In this document: positions 1 through 14,500 of the stretch, piece after piece
How the letters are laid out: every line of letters begins with the position of its first letter
How positions within the stretch are numbered: position 1 is the first letter of the stretch
Assembly: GCF_037975245.1 (NCBI RefSeq)
Contig: NC_092580.1
Coordinates: 2,079,501-2,143,500, forward strand
Length of the DNA stretch: 64,000 bases
Source of the DNA: Apostichopus japonicus
Lineage: Eukaryota; Echinodermata; Holothuroidea; Aspidochirotida; Stichopodidae
Reading direction: 5' to 3'
Notes under the pieces: model-generated
What the model was told of the DNA's origin: nothing
Database searches by the model: none
The model's input: the letters and a program-made list of their open reading frames with translations, nothing else
Program-made: the position numbers and the translations under genes

Positions 1-1319
1 GACGATATTTTTTGAGGATTGAACAAATGACAATAATTTCTTGTGAAAGAAATTTGAAATAAGTGTGGATAAAAATGCGATTATCCTTTCTCCGTTTTAT
101 GTGTAAATGTTTATTCTAGCATTCCATGGTTAAGAAAGTTGAAACAAAATAAAGTTTATCAACTTCATTTACTGACTTTTGAACTTCGTAAAAAACCCGT
201 CCTTTACAACATTAACTGTATAGAGAAAAAAACCTCGAAAATCAGTAGAGAAATTACCAAATGTGCACGAACATTAAGTTGGTACACCTTTCAAATTTTA
301 CGAAAGATCGAGCAAAATACTAAACAAGGCTCTAGTACACCCATTTATGAATAAACCATACGACCACATCTGCTGTTAAGCGGGGGAAAGAGAAAGTATT
401 TTCTAGAATTTCCACAAAAAAAGGAAAAAAAATATCCTACCATAGTTAGGAGTATAGTACATAGCCTAACCACTTCGTTGGTTACGAATCTCACGTAACA
501 ACAAAAACACAACTAATTGTATTTTGCGAAGTTGACGTTTTCTACAAGGACATGGAAACAATATTTAACATTTAGTTAATCATGCCAAATGGCCTAAAAC
601 ATGGGATTGCAAGATATACTTTCATAAAGATGGCCATACTGTAGCTACTGGGGCCTTGATATCGTGCTGTCTGTATGGTATACACTGTGCCTCGTGTATC
701 ATGGGGAACATATTGTTTTGTTCCTGCGGATGAGTCGGTTGGCTTGAGGTGTGTTTTTACCTCCATGGTTTTACCTACCTTAATGTTACGGGGATATAAA
801 TTTTCTTAAACGTCTAAAATAATATTTCGCATAAATTACAGATCCTTTACTGACTGACCTAATTAATTCTAGAGTGGAGTCAAAATAGTTTACTCCATAA
901 AAAGTTTTTTGGAAACGTGCCAAAAATGTTAACAAACAGGTGTTAGGGGGGTTGTTTGGCAATTTACCTGGGAAAATCCGCAGCACATGTACAGTAGCCT
1001 ACCGTGATATTTAAGTAGGGGTAAACACTGCAGTTAACTTGTAAACTGATGTACGTATAGCGCACACTGTTCATTGTTAGGCAGTCTAGAAACGGGGCTT
1101 TGTCGAACATAGTATCTTTCATAATATCGTCAGTTTTGTAAGTTAAACTTTTTAAAGATTGTAAGACAGATTAAATCTCTTTTCATTTTATCACATAATA
1201 TAGCTATACTCTAACTTGTCATTTTCAAATTTTCATCAGTTTCTTGACAATTTAGATTCAAAAAGTTGTTAGTATTTTGAATCCTCAACTGCAAGTTTGT
1301 TATCGCCAGACACGCAAAA

Positions 1320-1600
1320 ATACTAAAATAATAAAATTTTCCGGGGCCTTCGCCCCTGGACCCCACACAAGGGGTTCCATCCCTTAACCCCACTGGGGCC
1401 CTAAGGCGGGCCCCTTGACCCCACGCCATTATGCTCGCACGCAACAGGGGTTGGTGTGTTCGCTGCGCGAAAACACCGGTGGTAAATCGGCAGTTGTTTT
1501 TAGTGTGTTTGCGAACACACTAAAAACAACAAGGAAAAATTATCGAAATATCACGATAATTTTTGAACTATTTATCGTGACGTTAAAAAGCAAATATCGC
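1320..1600. repeat. GC-rich foldback repeat cluster
   Basis: A sharply GC-rich block (1340-1435, with repeated ggggcc/ccctgg blocks) sits in AT-rich surroundings. It is followed by a perfect inverted repeat: 17-base arms at 1493-1509 and 1514-1530 around the loop tgcg. A second, imperfect hairpin lies at about 1452-1477, and short inverted motifs around cgataat follow at 1537-1580. This looks like a remnant of a foldback or MITE-type element. No target-site duplication was found. Confidence 0.5.
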
Positions 1601-1838
1601 CCAACCCTAGTTACATATGACATTGTTAAAACACTGCTGTTAAACGTACGACAGAGTGTCCCAATTTTCAATCAAAGAGATATAGTAACCCTATCAATGG
1701 TTACATGTTATATTTCACTTCAAACGCAAACTATTCACACGATACAAACGGTTTTGATAATGCTAGAGACAATACTACAAATATTTAAAAACCATCCTTG
1801 ATATTTAAGAAAGTATCAGCCAGTCGAATAGAACCATA

Positions 1839-2085
1839 CAACAGCATTTTCAGAAATCAAAAAAGTTTTGTTTGCTTCTAGAATATTACTGAGATCAAAT
1901 CGGTGCAGCTACTTTGAGTAATGAATTTCTGGTTACGAAATAAGTAATTCATTCATTAACTCAAAGGATAACACCAATATGACCTTCACTGACAGACAAT
2001 GTTTTCAGAGTTCAAAAAAAGTTTTGCCCTAGAATATTACCAAGATCAAATCAATGCAGCTACTTTGAGTAATGAATTTCTTGAC
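1839..2085. repeat. Diverged direct duplication, copies of about 90 bp
   Basis: The segment at about 1839-1930 recurs at about 1995-2085. Both share the order ttttcaga, aaaagttttg, tagaatatta, agatcaaatc and gcagctactttgagtaatg. They differ at several positions and by small indels, so the duplication is not recent. Confidence 0.7.
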
Positions 2086-2490
2086 AAACAGAAAATGTTT
2101 AAGTTTGGCCAAAAAGCAAATTACCAAATTTTAAATTTTCAACTTGTACTACATTAATTGAAATGAAATTTTGCTAATCAAGCTAATAAACTCGATCGAA
2201 ATGGAATTTGATCATTAAAGATTATCAACATTTATCACAATCCAGGCAATAATTTTAGTGTTCGATTTTTTTCTCTGGCAGTCTTCAAGGCTCTGAGTAT
2301 TATCTCTCTCTTATAAAATAATATTCTTCTTGAGTACAAAACTGCTATACATGTTTGCACTTTTATGGCAATTAGCTCATCTTACATAGCATTTTGCTAT
2401 GAGATACTGGATAAATGGTTCCCTGCAACCAGCTCAAAAAACTGCAATAGGTTTCAAGGCACTTCTTGACACTGAAACTTGAGCAGTCAT

Positions 2491-2506
2491 GGGGGGGGGG
2501 GGGGGG
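2491..2506. repeat. Homopolymer G16
   Basis: An uninterrupted run of 16 G lies just downstream of the donor at 2530. Length in assemblies at such runs is unreliable. Shorter runs of the same kind occur near 22573, 33452, 36300 and 62850. Confidence 0.9.
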
Positions 2507-2530
2507 ACAAAGCAAAATGTTTAAACTGAC

Positions 2531-5500
2531 CTGACAACACCAGTGTGACCCTCGGCATGTGCCCAGTCTATGGTTGAAGTACACCGGCCTGTCTGAATGT
2601 CCCAGTATTTGAGATTTCTATCTAACGAGCCACTGATGATCTTATTTGCATCAAACTGCAAGCAGGTGACAGCATCCTGGTGGCCAGAAAGAGTTGTCAG
2701 GCAAACTTCTTCCCTCAGGCTCCAAATCTAGGATATTTAGACGAGATTAAAATGTTTAACAGACGTACGAACAAGCTGATATCGACAGATCACAAACTTA
2801 ACAGTACACACAGATCTATCAATGATGAGGAGATCAAAAGCATATTATGGAGAAGAAATTCAATGTTATCTTAAGTATCTTGCTTGCAAGGTTTCCACAT
2901 ATTGTTCTTTGTTTAAGGGACAAGAAATGACCATTAAACTCCTCTTACAACAAATGAGACTTTTCATATTCATAATCACAAATTCTCATAGTAATGAGAT
3001 ACATCCATGTTTCCTTTCTAGAGATTTTTTGTCATTGAAATATTTTGAAGACTTTGACCCTTAATTACCTTAAGCACCTGTATGCTGCAATATGGTTCCT
3101 GAAATCTGTGTCCCGAACCATTACAGCGTTCAGATTATGTACCAATGCTAGAGAGGTCTTTATCATACACGCCACTGCCCCTTTCCAAAAAATACATTTT
3201 ATCATCTACAAGGTAATATAATACAATGTTTAAATTTGTCAAAACTTGTGATGTCATTAACAAAAAATTCCTGTCCAGCTTTTTCAAAATGCCAAACGAA
3301 TGTTTTAAATTTGCGACCAGAAAGCCAGTTGGCTTTGTGAGTCCTTGCCATATCATATGCTCAAAATTCCACATATCTGACTTAATGTAGAGCAAGTGAG
3401 TTAATTTGTCCAAGAATTAAGTGAGAACCAGAAAAGACCAGATATTTCCATCTCTTATTTGTAGCACTCACTTTGTACTCAATGAGATGGTTCCACATAC
3501 CAAGTATGAAGTTAATCCACCATGAAATTTTTGAGTTACGGTGTTTACAAGCAAATGTCAAATACACACACAGAAGCAAAACCTGCCATCACCTTCACAT
3601 AGATTCCACTTTAGACACAGAATTTCAGCAGAATTCATAAGTGTATCTAATGACATTTGCTATTTTGCATAATTTTCAGGTGTGATAAATTCCTCAACTA
3701 ATATGTCAGATTTTCAAGTCAGTCAGCAAAAAGACTGAGCAAATACTGAAACCAGACCCTCCAACCCCCAAAGGTATAAACCTGGAGATAATCCAAGGAA
3801 AACGTGGACATTTTACAGAAAGTTCTCACATCAAATAATATTCATATTTGTTTGAAAACATCCACCAATCCATGCAAATCTGCTATAACTTTCTTTGATG
3901 GATTTATAAAGTTTTGCATGTGAGACATGGAGACCCTGCCATGATAGGGTACATGAAACTGTTAGTAAACCTGTTAGAGTTGGCAGGAATGAGAAATAAA
4001 TTAAATCACAAACTAGACAGAACAAAGCTTTCTAGGAGAGTGTTGTGGTCAAGTGGTCAAGGCAGTAGACTTGTGATCTAAGGATCACAGGTTCGAGTCC
4101 TGGCCAGATCACTGCGTTGTGTCCTTGGGCAAGGCACTTTATCTCCATTGCCTCTCTTCACCCAGGTGTACAAATGGGGACCTGTGAGAAAAAACTGTCA
4201 GCTGGGCGCTGTTTAGCTGCTGCCATGTGGAGGGATTGTCTCTATGCTTGACAGGTCATCGTTGACCGGGGTAATATTGTGATTGTTAAGCGCATAGAAA
4301 TGCATTTGCATATAGTTGCGTAATATAAATGAATATTATTATTATTATTTTAATTTGTTGCATACTTTATAAACAAAAAGTAACAACGGGATTGGGTACT
4401 GACCTTGATGGTGTTATCAGCCGAACCGGATATTATCTTTACGTTGTCAAACTGTAAGCACAAGACAGCGCCGTGATGCCCCCTGTCAAGGAACAAAAAA
4501 AATATATTGTGGAGTGAAAATCTGTGTAGTATACTAAAAAACAAAAGACCACCATGATGTACCAGCACAAGATTGTAAAGTAGTAAAGTAAACTCCAGTT
4601 AGGAATATCTGTAGAAACAGTACACTTAATATGCCGAGTAACATAAACATTGTATAGGGAAACAGTGATATAACATCAAAATAACTTACGATAATCTAGG
4701 TTAAAGGTCATTAGCATTGGCAGCATGTTTTAGCATGCTTAAGACTGCTAAACATTTTCAAAAGTACTTCCTTAAAGGCTTCTGATCTTCTGAATTATTC
4801 CCATAGTGTTCAAACAGACAAAGATCTCATAGTGGATAACTACGTTAAGACTGGCAGTGAAAATACTGGCTGGAATTTGAGCATGTTTGTCCATTTTCAG
4901 ACTTGTAAGCATATTTGGGGGCCATATTTATGACCGTTAGAAGAATAGTCCAGGAGTTTTTTCGTGTTAATGATAGATAACCCAAAAATTACAACACAAA
5001 ACTTCATGAAAGCATAAACATATCTGATTTAAAGCTTGAGAGAAAACGACATTTTAAACTTACTACAAGCCCTCCAAATATTTACAGAACTACCATGGTT
5101 TTGATATCACAAAGGTTTACTATTTCCAGACAGCACAAAATACTTCTAGGCCCTCTGTCACTGGGTCCTGCTTCCAAACACCCCTCTTGGGGTTACCTAT
5201 CATCAATATGAATAACCTCTGGACTATTCTTTTAAGGTCCCCTACAACCATGATTCACTTTTGCTCCCTGATTGTTCAAGTAAATTCTTCTGGCATATTA
5301 ATCACCAACATGAAAGACCCAGGGATGTGCCCGCGCTGGCCGACACTGGGCGGCCCCGTCCAGCACAAAAAATTACCGCCCAGCACTGTCTTAAAATTTG
5401 TGAATCCCGCCCAGCACTACTTTCATCCAAAATCCCGACATTCCTAACAATATATTCAACATAAATTTGGCCTAGCCTATGCCAAAATTTTACAGACTAA

Positions 5501-8500
5501 TAATGCATCAGTAACTCGTGCGAAAAACATTACTTATGGCTCTCAATCGGTCCCTGGTAAAATCTCTTTGAAACAAACTAATAACTTTTACCAGGTACGT
5601 AATATATTTCACTATAAAATTAAAGAATGTAAATTGTTAGCAAAACTAGTACTTGTGTATGTGCTTAAAAAGCTACACAAGTGCCAGCATTTGTGCATCT
5701 GAGCACCTTCAAAAATTGAAACACCCCCTCCCCTTAGACCCCTCCCCCAGGACGGCGATCAGTATACCTGGCACTCAGGAAATCCTGGGCACATCCCTGA
5801 AGACAAGGTTATCAGAGTACTGCAAAGATTACAGCTTAACTGAGCACTGGGGGTTCGCATTTCTCGAGCCCCTTCCCATGACACACACACCATATATGCA
5901 CACACATACACACACTATACGTTCCTTGTGTTTGCGCAGGCGCTCTTTCGATTTCACTTGTCATTTCCGGTAGCGTATCATGTCACAGAAGTCAAACCGC
6001 AAAAAGGCACCGGTGCGCATTTTTGTTACTGTTATATTTTAGCCACCAATATTCTCCGAGAAAATAAAAATCCATTGCTGCAATTTACCTAAATAATTAC
6101 ACTTCACCGACAGGCAATATGATCCCTGAAAGCAACCAATCATACGTATTCCTCACAAAAACATTAATCAGAAGTATCAAATGGTTACATTAGCCAGCGA
6201 TGTGCGTACCTCAGTGTAAATCTGCAGTTTCCGGTCTTGATGTCCCAAACTTTAAGAGTTCTGTCGTAGGAACCACTGACCACCTTATCATCGTCTACCT
6301 GGAGACAACGAACGGTGTCCATGTGTCCAATCATGGTAACCCTGCAGGCGATGCTGGACCAACTGCTCTGAGTAGAGAGATCCCATACCTGTAAAAAACA
6401 AGAGAAAAAACACACATTTTCTTCTCATAGGCTTCTCATGACTACATACCATCTATGCATAAAACAAACATATGTAGGCCACTAGAAAAATAACTGTCAT
6501 CAAAAGCTAAATGACCATAATGAACATTAATGTTGTGCAGTGAACACAAAATGAAGAATCAATCAAACAAACATTATGGGTTACAATTAAGTAGCGGGCT
6601 GTGTTTGTAATCCATTGTCTTCTTTCAAGTTCGCACATCTAAAAGACAAAATACTTGGTGAATTGATTGCATCAATGTCAAAAACAGACATTCAAAACCT
6701 TGAGACAGTCAATAACTTTTAGAACATCTACCAGACTATCGGCTGCTCTCCGACAGTCTGGAAGTCTATATTGTAGGATGAAGCGTATTGTGTGCGGTAC
6801 ATAGTTTAGCTGGTACATTGGTGTATTTGTAACATCAGAAGTGGAGAAGGTCAAAATGGAAGCATCTATGTTTATTCTTTGCAAGACTGCTTTTAGTTAT
6901 CATGAAGTCATGGTCACACCCTCCAACATTTTCCCTTTTGTAATACATTTAATACAAAGACATAATTTAAAATTACCTTCCTTAGGTATAAACTTCACAA
7001 CTGTTTGTGTAACCTTTGTTTCTATCACATGTAAAGAAGAATACTTTGTTCATCTGTTGTTGTTTTCTGTTAAATTAAATATATCCAATATAAACTACTA
7101 CAATCGGACTACATGTACAGTGTACAGTGTAGGGCAGACTCGGCACACTTACTTTGATTGTCCGGTCTGTAGATCCACTGACCAGCATGTTACCCTCAAG
7201 GTGTAGACATCTAACCGTACCTGAATGCCCGGTCAGTGTTTGTACAGACCAAGGAGAATTGGTTCTGATGTTCCAAACCTAGCAGGGACATTAAATGACA
7301 GAAATGAGAGAAACATATTGTAACTAACATCAGAGACAACATCACATGACAATCTTAACAGCTCTATCAAACTTTACCAGTAGACAGAAACTAAGCCATA
7401 CCCCATTCACCATACATGGACATTGGATAAACAGCTGTTTGTTATTCAGCAACTACATACTGTCCTAGATATTAATATATACAATCTAATACTTGCTGTA
7501 CATCTCTAGAGGTAATAGTAATCTAGTAATTCTATCACGAAAATGCACGATATGCTGGTAACGGTATGTGAAGCTAACATAGGTATTAATGTATAGGACT
7601 GGCTAGCATCCACTCAATAAATGAAGAGCTGAAGTAAACAAAATACCCAGCTAAATAACAATTGATGGCTAATATACAACCATTATCAAGGATGTGTATA
7701 TGCTAGTTACCTTTGTACACACACATACACTCAGTTCTCAAGGAACAAACCAGTACCCTAACCACAGAATGAACTTTATAGCCAATACTAATACCTGGAA
7801 GTGAATAGTGGACAAACTGATTTAATGTTTACATATTCAACAGACTTGTAAAATGCAAAGTAGTCTTCCTGATCAGCAACAAAAGGTGGCACATTGAATA
7901 TTCATACATTGTTTTGCAGGATCATTTTGAAGTATTTGCAAGAAACCTAGTCTGGTGACTGGTGAAACATAAATAACTTTATGTTAAGAGACTTTGGATA
8001 ATTCTAGTATAGGTGTTAAGCCAACAAGCTTTGTATTAAGATTTTTAAATTACAATACCTTGATGGTTTTGTCAGAGGATCCACTAACAATTCTTGTATC
8101 ATCAAACTGGACACAGGATATGCCTTGGGTGTGCCCCTCGAATGTTCTCACAGTACACAAACCGCCGAGCCAGTTTCTACAGAGTCGAAATCTTTCTGCA
8201 AAAACCTGCTTCCACTGCAAAAAGATGAGAAGGCACTCATTTAATAAATTGGCAAGAAATATGTTTTAAAAGAGAAACCGAAGTTTAAACACCGAGGGGA
8301 AGCAAAGATTTGGTTTTAATTATTCTTCCACTCGATAATTTAGAAAACCCAGTTACTGTAAGTAATCAGTGAACACTGGCAACCATGGATAGCAGTCACT
8401 GCTCTTTATCAAATCTAAAACTGTTGCACTTTCCATTTCAACATGAGTGTCTGAGTAGTACTACTTATACTGAGACTTGTATGAATACACTTGTATGAAC

Positions 8501-11500
8501 ACACTTGCATGAATGTACTTGTATGAATAAACTTGTATGAATACACTTCTATGAATAAACTTGCATGAATGCACATCTATGAAAACTACTAGGATATGTT
8601 GATGGTGGCTGAAATTGATTTGCTTCATAAATATGGAGGAACTTTTCATCAATTTGTTCATCAAAACGTCATCTTCATATCACTTCATATTACAAAGATA
8701 TGATTTCTTTTAATTTGTTGGTATTTTGTGAATGACTTTGGCAACAGCAAAGTGAATGATGTCATTCACATCAGAATTAACTTAAAAACTGTTTTTGTTT
8801 TTCCTCAAAAGAGGAAAATAATGTGTCTATGAAGAAATAGGAAACTTCAATAGAAGAGTAAAGCTTTTAAAGAACATTTGCCATTATGACATCACATGCC
8901 ATCCTCTATGATCTATACCCTAGGAAGGATTGAGGGTTTAACCAGCCAAACCAGGTTCCATTCAATAAAACCATATTTTGAGTTAAGAAAAACAATGTAA
9001 TGAGATGTGGGTTTTCAACTAACTGTGTGAAAAAAAAATTCTCTTCCATGTTAGTGTCACTTTGTCTACCAATGGAATTTCCATTTCATAAAGGCCACTG
9101 TCTCTAAACAAGTAAGGACAAGAGGTATTTCAGGTATTCTCAAGAGTCAGATTCATTTCATGCTGAATGGTAAATTGGAAAATAGATGCAGGAAACGATA
9201 AATTAACTATTTTTGATGTCTTTGTAAACAACCATCGATATGTGCGGTCAAATGCTACCATGAATGTCGTGTACATGAATCTTTGCAATTGTGTAAATGC
9301 ATATACCTAATTTAGTTGGTTTTTTGTTTTGTAGTTTAACAAATTACAAGCAGATGTGCAGATCCAAAAGTACTTTTCAATATTACAGAATAAGCACAGG
9401 TTGATGATCTGTTACAAGAAATCCACACCGATTAAGATAACTTAAGATGATTTTTCTGCAGGCACATTTGAGACTTGATACAAGGTGGCATGACATGGTG
9501 TTCTTCTACCTTGTACAGGTTAGCACATGATATTTATGTCACATTATATTATGCTGTATGTAACCTATCTGAGAAGAAACAAAAGCTGGGAACTTTTACT
9601 TGGATTGAAAGGTACAGTATAGTAAAGTCTGAAATTTACAATAACATATGACAAAGAGCTTGTGAAACGAAGCGCTTTGATTGGCCAGGTTCATGGCTTG
9701 TTGCCTTGCTGAGATATAACATTTGTGCAGTAGATTAACTTTATTTGGAAGGGTACATTTTGCAGTTGTTTGTGATGTCACACACGGACTAGGCAAGAGA
9801 CTGCTCCCTCTTACAACGGAAAGAATGGAACCCTTCAAATGTTAAATTGCTAAGGTATGATCAACAGAGACTCTATTAAACTTAAGCAGCACTTGTCATC
9901 AATTGTGGAGAGGTCACACAAAGTTTACTTAGTGAAAAACAATGAAAAAAGGATGGTTTGATGTGTTTTTTGTAACTCTGTGTATAACATCACAAAGTAT
10001 GACATCACTGCACAAAGTTGTTATCCTTTTAACAAATGTGTAAGCTTTCCTCTTTTCTTTGGGTATCTCAGCACCAGAGCTAGCTACGAAAATGGGGAAG
10101 TGGACCAACATGTGAACTTATGTCAATAAAAAATGTGTATTACAGAGTACCAGAGTAAAGAGAAAGTAACAAATATAATTAACTAATTAACAAAGCAATG
10201 GATGTGATTAAAAGGTCTTGAAACTTGGCCATATTCAAGGATCCTCGACAAAGTGCTGAAACGTACCATTTCAAACAAGAAAAATTTTGATTGCGTGACT
10301 AAATTATAAAACAAATCTCCAAACCACACTTCAAGTGGATGATTGTTGAGATTTCCCATTATCCTGGAGATAACACATTTTATCCTGAACAAGGCGATTG
10401 GTTTGATCTGATTTGATTAAAAGTTCTTGCTTTCCAGATCTTAAAACTTGGCCATATTCAAGGGTCCTTTGTTTAAGTGTTGGCACGTACACTTTCCTTT
10501 ATGATTGCGTGACTAAATGAGCAAATCTCCAAACAACAAACTTAAGTGGATGATTGTTGAGATTTCCCATTATACTGGAGAAGACACATTTTATTCTAAG
10601 TACCCTCACTTAGCTATGCATATCTAACTTTGTCTCAAGTGTTGATTCAGATTATTAGACATTAACTATGCATTACTATGCATGATGTTAAATATTCTTT
10701 CCTATTAGCTGATGCTACAGTATTTAAGGAGTGTTAGCTCAGTGGATAATGCCGGTGGCTTTCAATCATAAGGTCCCGAGTTCAAGTCACTCCAAGATTA
10801 ATGTATGTCGTCCAGTTATACAGAGTTGTTGACAATTGACAATTCATAATCATGGACGTAAAATATGAATCTAAGAGACTGACTTTGGTCAGCTTGCGGC
10901 TTTGATTTAGCCAACGATGGCTTCTTCGCAAGTTTCTGATTGCAGGATGATCTAATACACATACATATTCATACTTTCAGTATATACTAATATATATTAA
11001 TATAAGATTAGCAGGTTTCAATCTGTTACGAGACTCACTGATGTCTTGTAAACCTCCACTATACATATGTTCGAGGAAAGGAATTCCAATGTATTTAACC
11101 TCTGACCAATTTTCTAGTTTAAACATCCTGTTTGGATTAAACATTTTCCACAGCAACTGTGTCTATGTCTATCAACAAAGTGATAATATTGGTTACTAGT
11201 TGCTACAGGAAGTTCTGATATGTCATTAATGCATTGAAACTTGTACAAGCATCAGTTGCATGTGGTACCCGTTTACAACAACAGAATTTAGCAGGAACAA
11301 GACTTTCACCTGTAGATGTTTACAACCTGAGATGAATATAACCTTGTAGTACAACATGACAGTATGTTCTGGGTGTAATGTATAACATTAATTCATGTTG
11401 GAAACAGAGACTAAATGACCATTTTGTAAAAGTACTATTCAGAATTGAGTAGAAATTTTACTGTCTTGTGTGAGGCAATAACATTGCCAGATCTGGGGAT

Positions 11501-14500
11501 CTGGACTGAATAGAAAACCTCACAAAGAAAATAGGTGAATGAAATGTTGAAATTTCTTGAAAGTTCAAATTTAACCCAACCAGGTCAGTCAACACCAGCT
11601 AAAATTTGACCTCCTTGGTATGTAAAAAAAGTGATGAATTCGTGTGTCCAAGTTTATATATCACAGTTTATTTCGAGTCCATCGTTAATTTTTTTCCGGA
11701 TGAACATGATGGCGTTCCATCGATTACATACCAGACAAAATGGATTAGCAATCATGCTCAAGAAATGATGTTCCTTTAAGGATATTGAAGTTTTCGGCCT
11801 CTGTTATAACCTAAAGCTGATATAATCTGATAATTGGAAATTAAAGTTGCTACCAAGGGGATGGTTGTTTTGTGACATACAGGGTTTACTCTGATATGCC
11901 ACGAATCTATATACTTACATAGACATAGGATGACATATGGTTAATAATCTGTTTCTGCTCTTCTCCTTTACTTAGACGCCATCTTGGATGGAGACAGAAC
12001 GTCTTCCAGAGGGCAGGTTCGTTGGCCATTTCATACCACGACCGACTGACCAATGAACAGCGACACAAACTTACTGCAGACAGAAATGAAAAGAACAAGA
12101 AACTCAAAATTTTACCTGTTACTGGCTCCGAGAATGTTTGTTTTTTATTGAGTATAAGACTAATTTAGCAAGTAATAGTATCATGTACAACCTTTGACCT
12201 TTCACCCTAACCAAAGAAATAGGATTCTTCTACTTACTGCCAGGGCCTCTCCACACTTTGTACAACATTTATGTGAACTGTGATTGTTTTCAACTACTTT
12301 TTACTGCACTTGCAATTTATCAATGCAATCAACTTTTCTCTGTGGAGTTTAATTTGGCTTTTCCACTACATCTTTGATCTCTTTTCATCTTTGGTGAGAA
12401 ACTTTAGCAAAAAGCCACTGACATTCACAGTACACAAGAGGAGTACCATCACGTCACAATCAATGAGAGATAAACAATTGCAATATCGATGTTGCTTGCC
12501 ACCTTGAAGTGAAATTAAATCTACTCACCAGGATCAAGGTAAGACAAAATAAGATGAGACAGCCTCTTAGGTAACCACGACAACAGATCTTGGCAATTGT
12601 GTGGGCAGTGTTTATGAAGAATGGGCTCCATGGTAACGGACAGCATGTGCATTTGTGGTAAATCACATTGTTCCTGAAAACCAAGAAATCAATCAACTTT
12701 GCCAACTTTTGTATGTCCAGTAAAAAATTCACAATTTGCACAGAAGAAGAATTTTAGTTTACCACACCTTTTCTGCACAGAAAATGTTAATACCCTTTTA
12801 TTCTGGAAGGTTTCTGCCTGTGGTTAATTATTTCTAGCATAGCTTGCAAGTTGCAATAGAAGACAAGTGCATATAATTTAGACACATCTTGCAAGATCAC
12901 ATTTAATAAAGAGGTCGCAAACACCAATTCATATATTTCAACAACAAAATGTTATTAGCAAAAGTTATTAGCAAAAGCGTAGATTGTTTTTCAATTTTAT
13001 TTCTTGGTGTATGAAACATCTCTCCACATTTTCAAAGTGGTCCTAATGATTACAGAGGTTTATCAAGATGCCTAGCAGGGCATGGATATATTTGGTGCAG
13101 GACTCACCTGGCATGAAGTGAAATCTACTGTACAAGCCGTTTATCAGTAGCATGGAGGTATATGTCCACTGGAAACCAAACCATGATACCCTTTACATGC
13201 TATTTCTAACAGTCTAAAGGAAGGAATTAATGACATTAGGGAACAGAATGGCCTATACTCCTCATAAATCAGACCTCTGAATACCTGAAAATGAGACTCA
13301 GTATTAAGCAAAGATGACAAACAAAATGCAAATCATGTACACATACACAGTCAGATGTCTTCCTGTGTCTTGATAATAGGGATGCACCGGATATCCGGTC
13401 CGGCCGGACTATCCGGCCGGATAGTGAGGAATTATCTGGTTCCGGTTCCGGCCGGATATTTTTGAAAATCCGGCCGGATCTTTTTCAAAATCTGGCCGGA
13501 TCTTTTTCAAAATCTGGCCTGAATTATTCCTTAAAAAGGTGTTGGTATTAACTTAAATCAATGTAAACTATTTCCAAAAATTAATAAAAACATTCAAAGT
13601 AAGGAAAAATTAGGTTTAACAAGTTTAATTTAATTTTCTCAATGGTCTGACCCACTGTTTCTAAAGATCAACCAAAATAATACAACTACTGTTATAATAT
13701 GAAGCTATATACAACAAATACAGTTTGCAGTGAAATCATTTCTTGCAGCCTTCATCAGTTTAATATTGTGCAGTTAAAATAGACCATTCATATACTTATC
13801 AGTCAAAATACTGTTCCATTGAATCTTTACTTTCCCATTATTGTTGGCATTCTCTTGGATATATCTCTTGTCACCATGAAAGTTCCTAAAAGTTCATGAA
13901 AAACTTAAATCATTAAGTGTTCTAATGAACATTCAATTCCATTTTAAAGGATAGATAAAAGATAGATAAGAAGTTTCTTCCACTTCTTCTTCCACTGGAA
14001 AGATACAATGCTTTTTTTATTTATTTTACAGATAATATTGCAGTGTAAAAATTTGTTACCAAATAATGAATAATAAAAGACAATTCTAAATCCAGATAGT
14101 AGTGTTATTACAACAATTAAATAATCTTTTTATTCAGTATGAAGTATGAGATTTGTGAAATGTAGCTTCCTGTTTTAAAACAAACTTCATAGGTAGTATG
14201 CAGTATTTTTCCAGCAAACAAATTTACATACTGTACTGTATCACGCTTGTCAACAATTATATTGTAGTTATTTTATTAAAGAATGTACAGTAGATTACAC
14301 CACTTCCAGTCATATTTAATCTCATAAATGGGGTCTTAATTTCACCTTCTTTATAATATGCATATACCTCACCTAAGATTTGCTCCTTGTTTCATACTTC
14401 TACTTCTTATTAATGATTTTCTTTTGTGTAATGAAAAAATCCGGTTCCGGCCGGATTTTATCCGGCCGGGTCTCATGTACTATCCGGCAAAATCCGGTTC

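Larger units (their letters stand above)
1..2530. other. Non-coding left edge (3' part of the F-box/WD40 gene or beyond)
   Basis: The F-box/WD40 gene's last visible exon ends at 2531 with a donor and two bases of a split codon, so at least one further exon must lie to the left. I looked for the expected last WD repeat on the minus strand of this stretch and did not find it. The stretch is probably intron. It holds a GC-rich foldback cluster, a diverged local duplication and a G run, listed separately; I see nothing else. Confidence 0.5.

Noticed and set aside
572-766. Possible terminal exon of the F-box/WD40 gene
   Set aside because: The translation has no WD-repeat motif, and no acceptor in the required phase precedes it.
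4037-4115. tRNA gene
   Set aside because: Box A and box B are present, but the cloverleaf does not close and the sequence continues into a SINE body shared with another copy.
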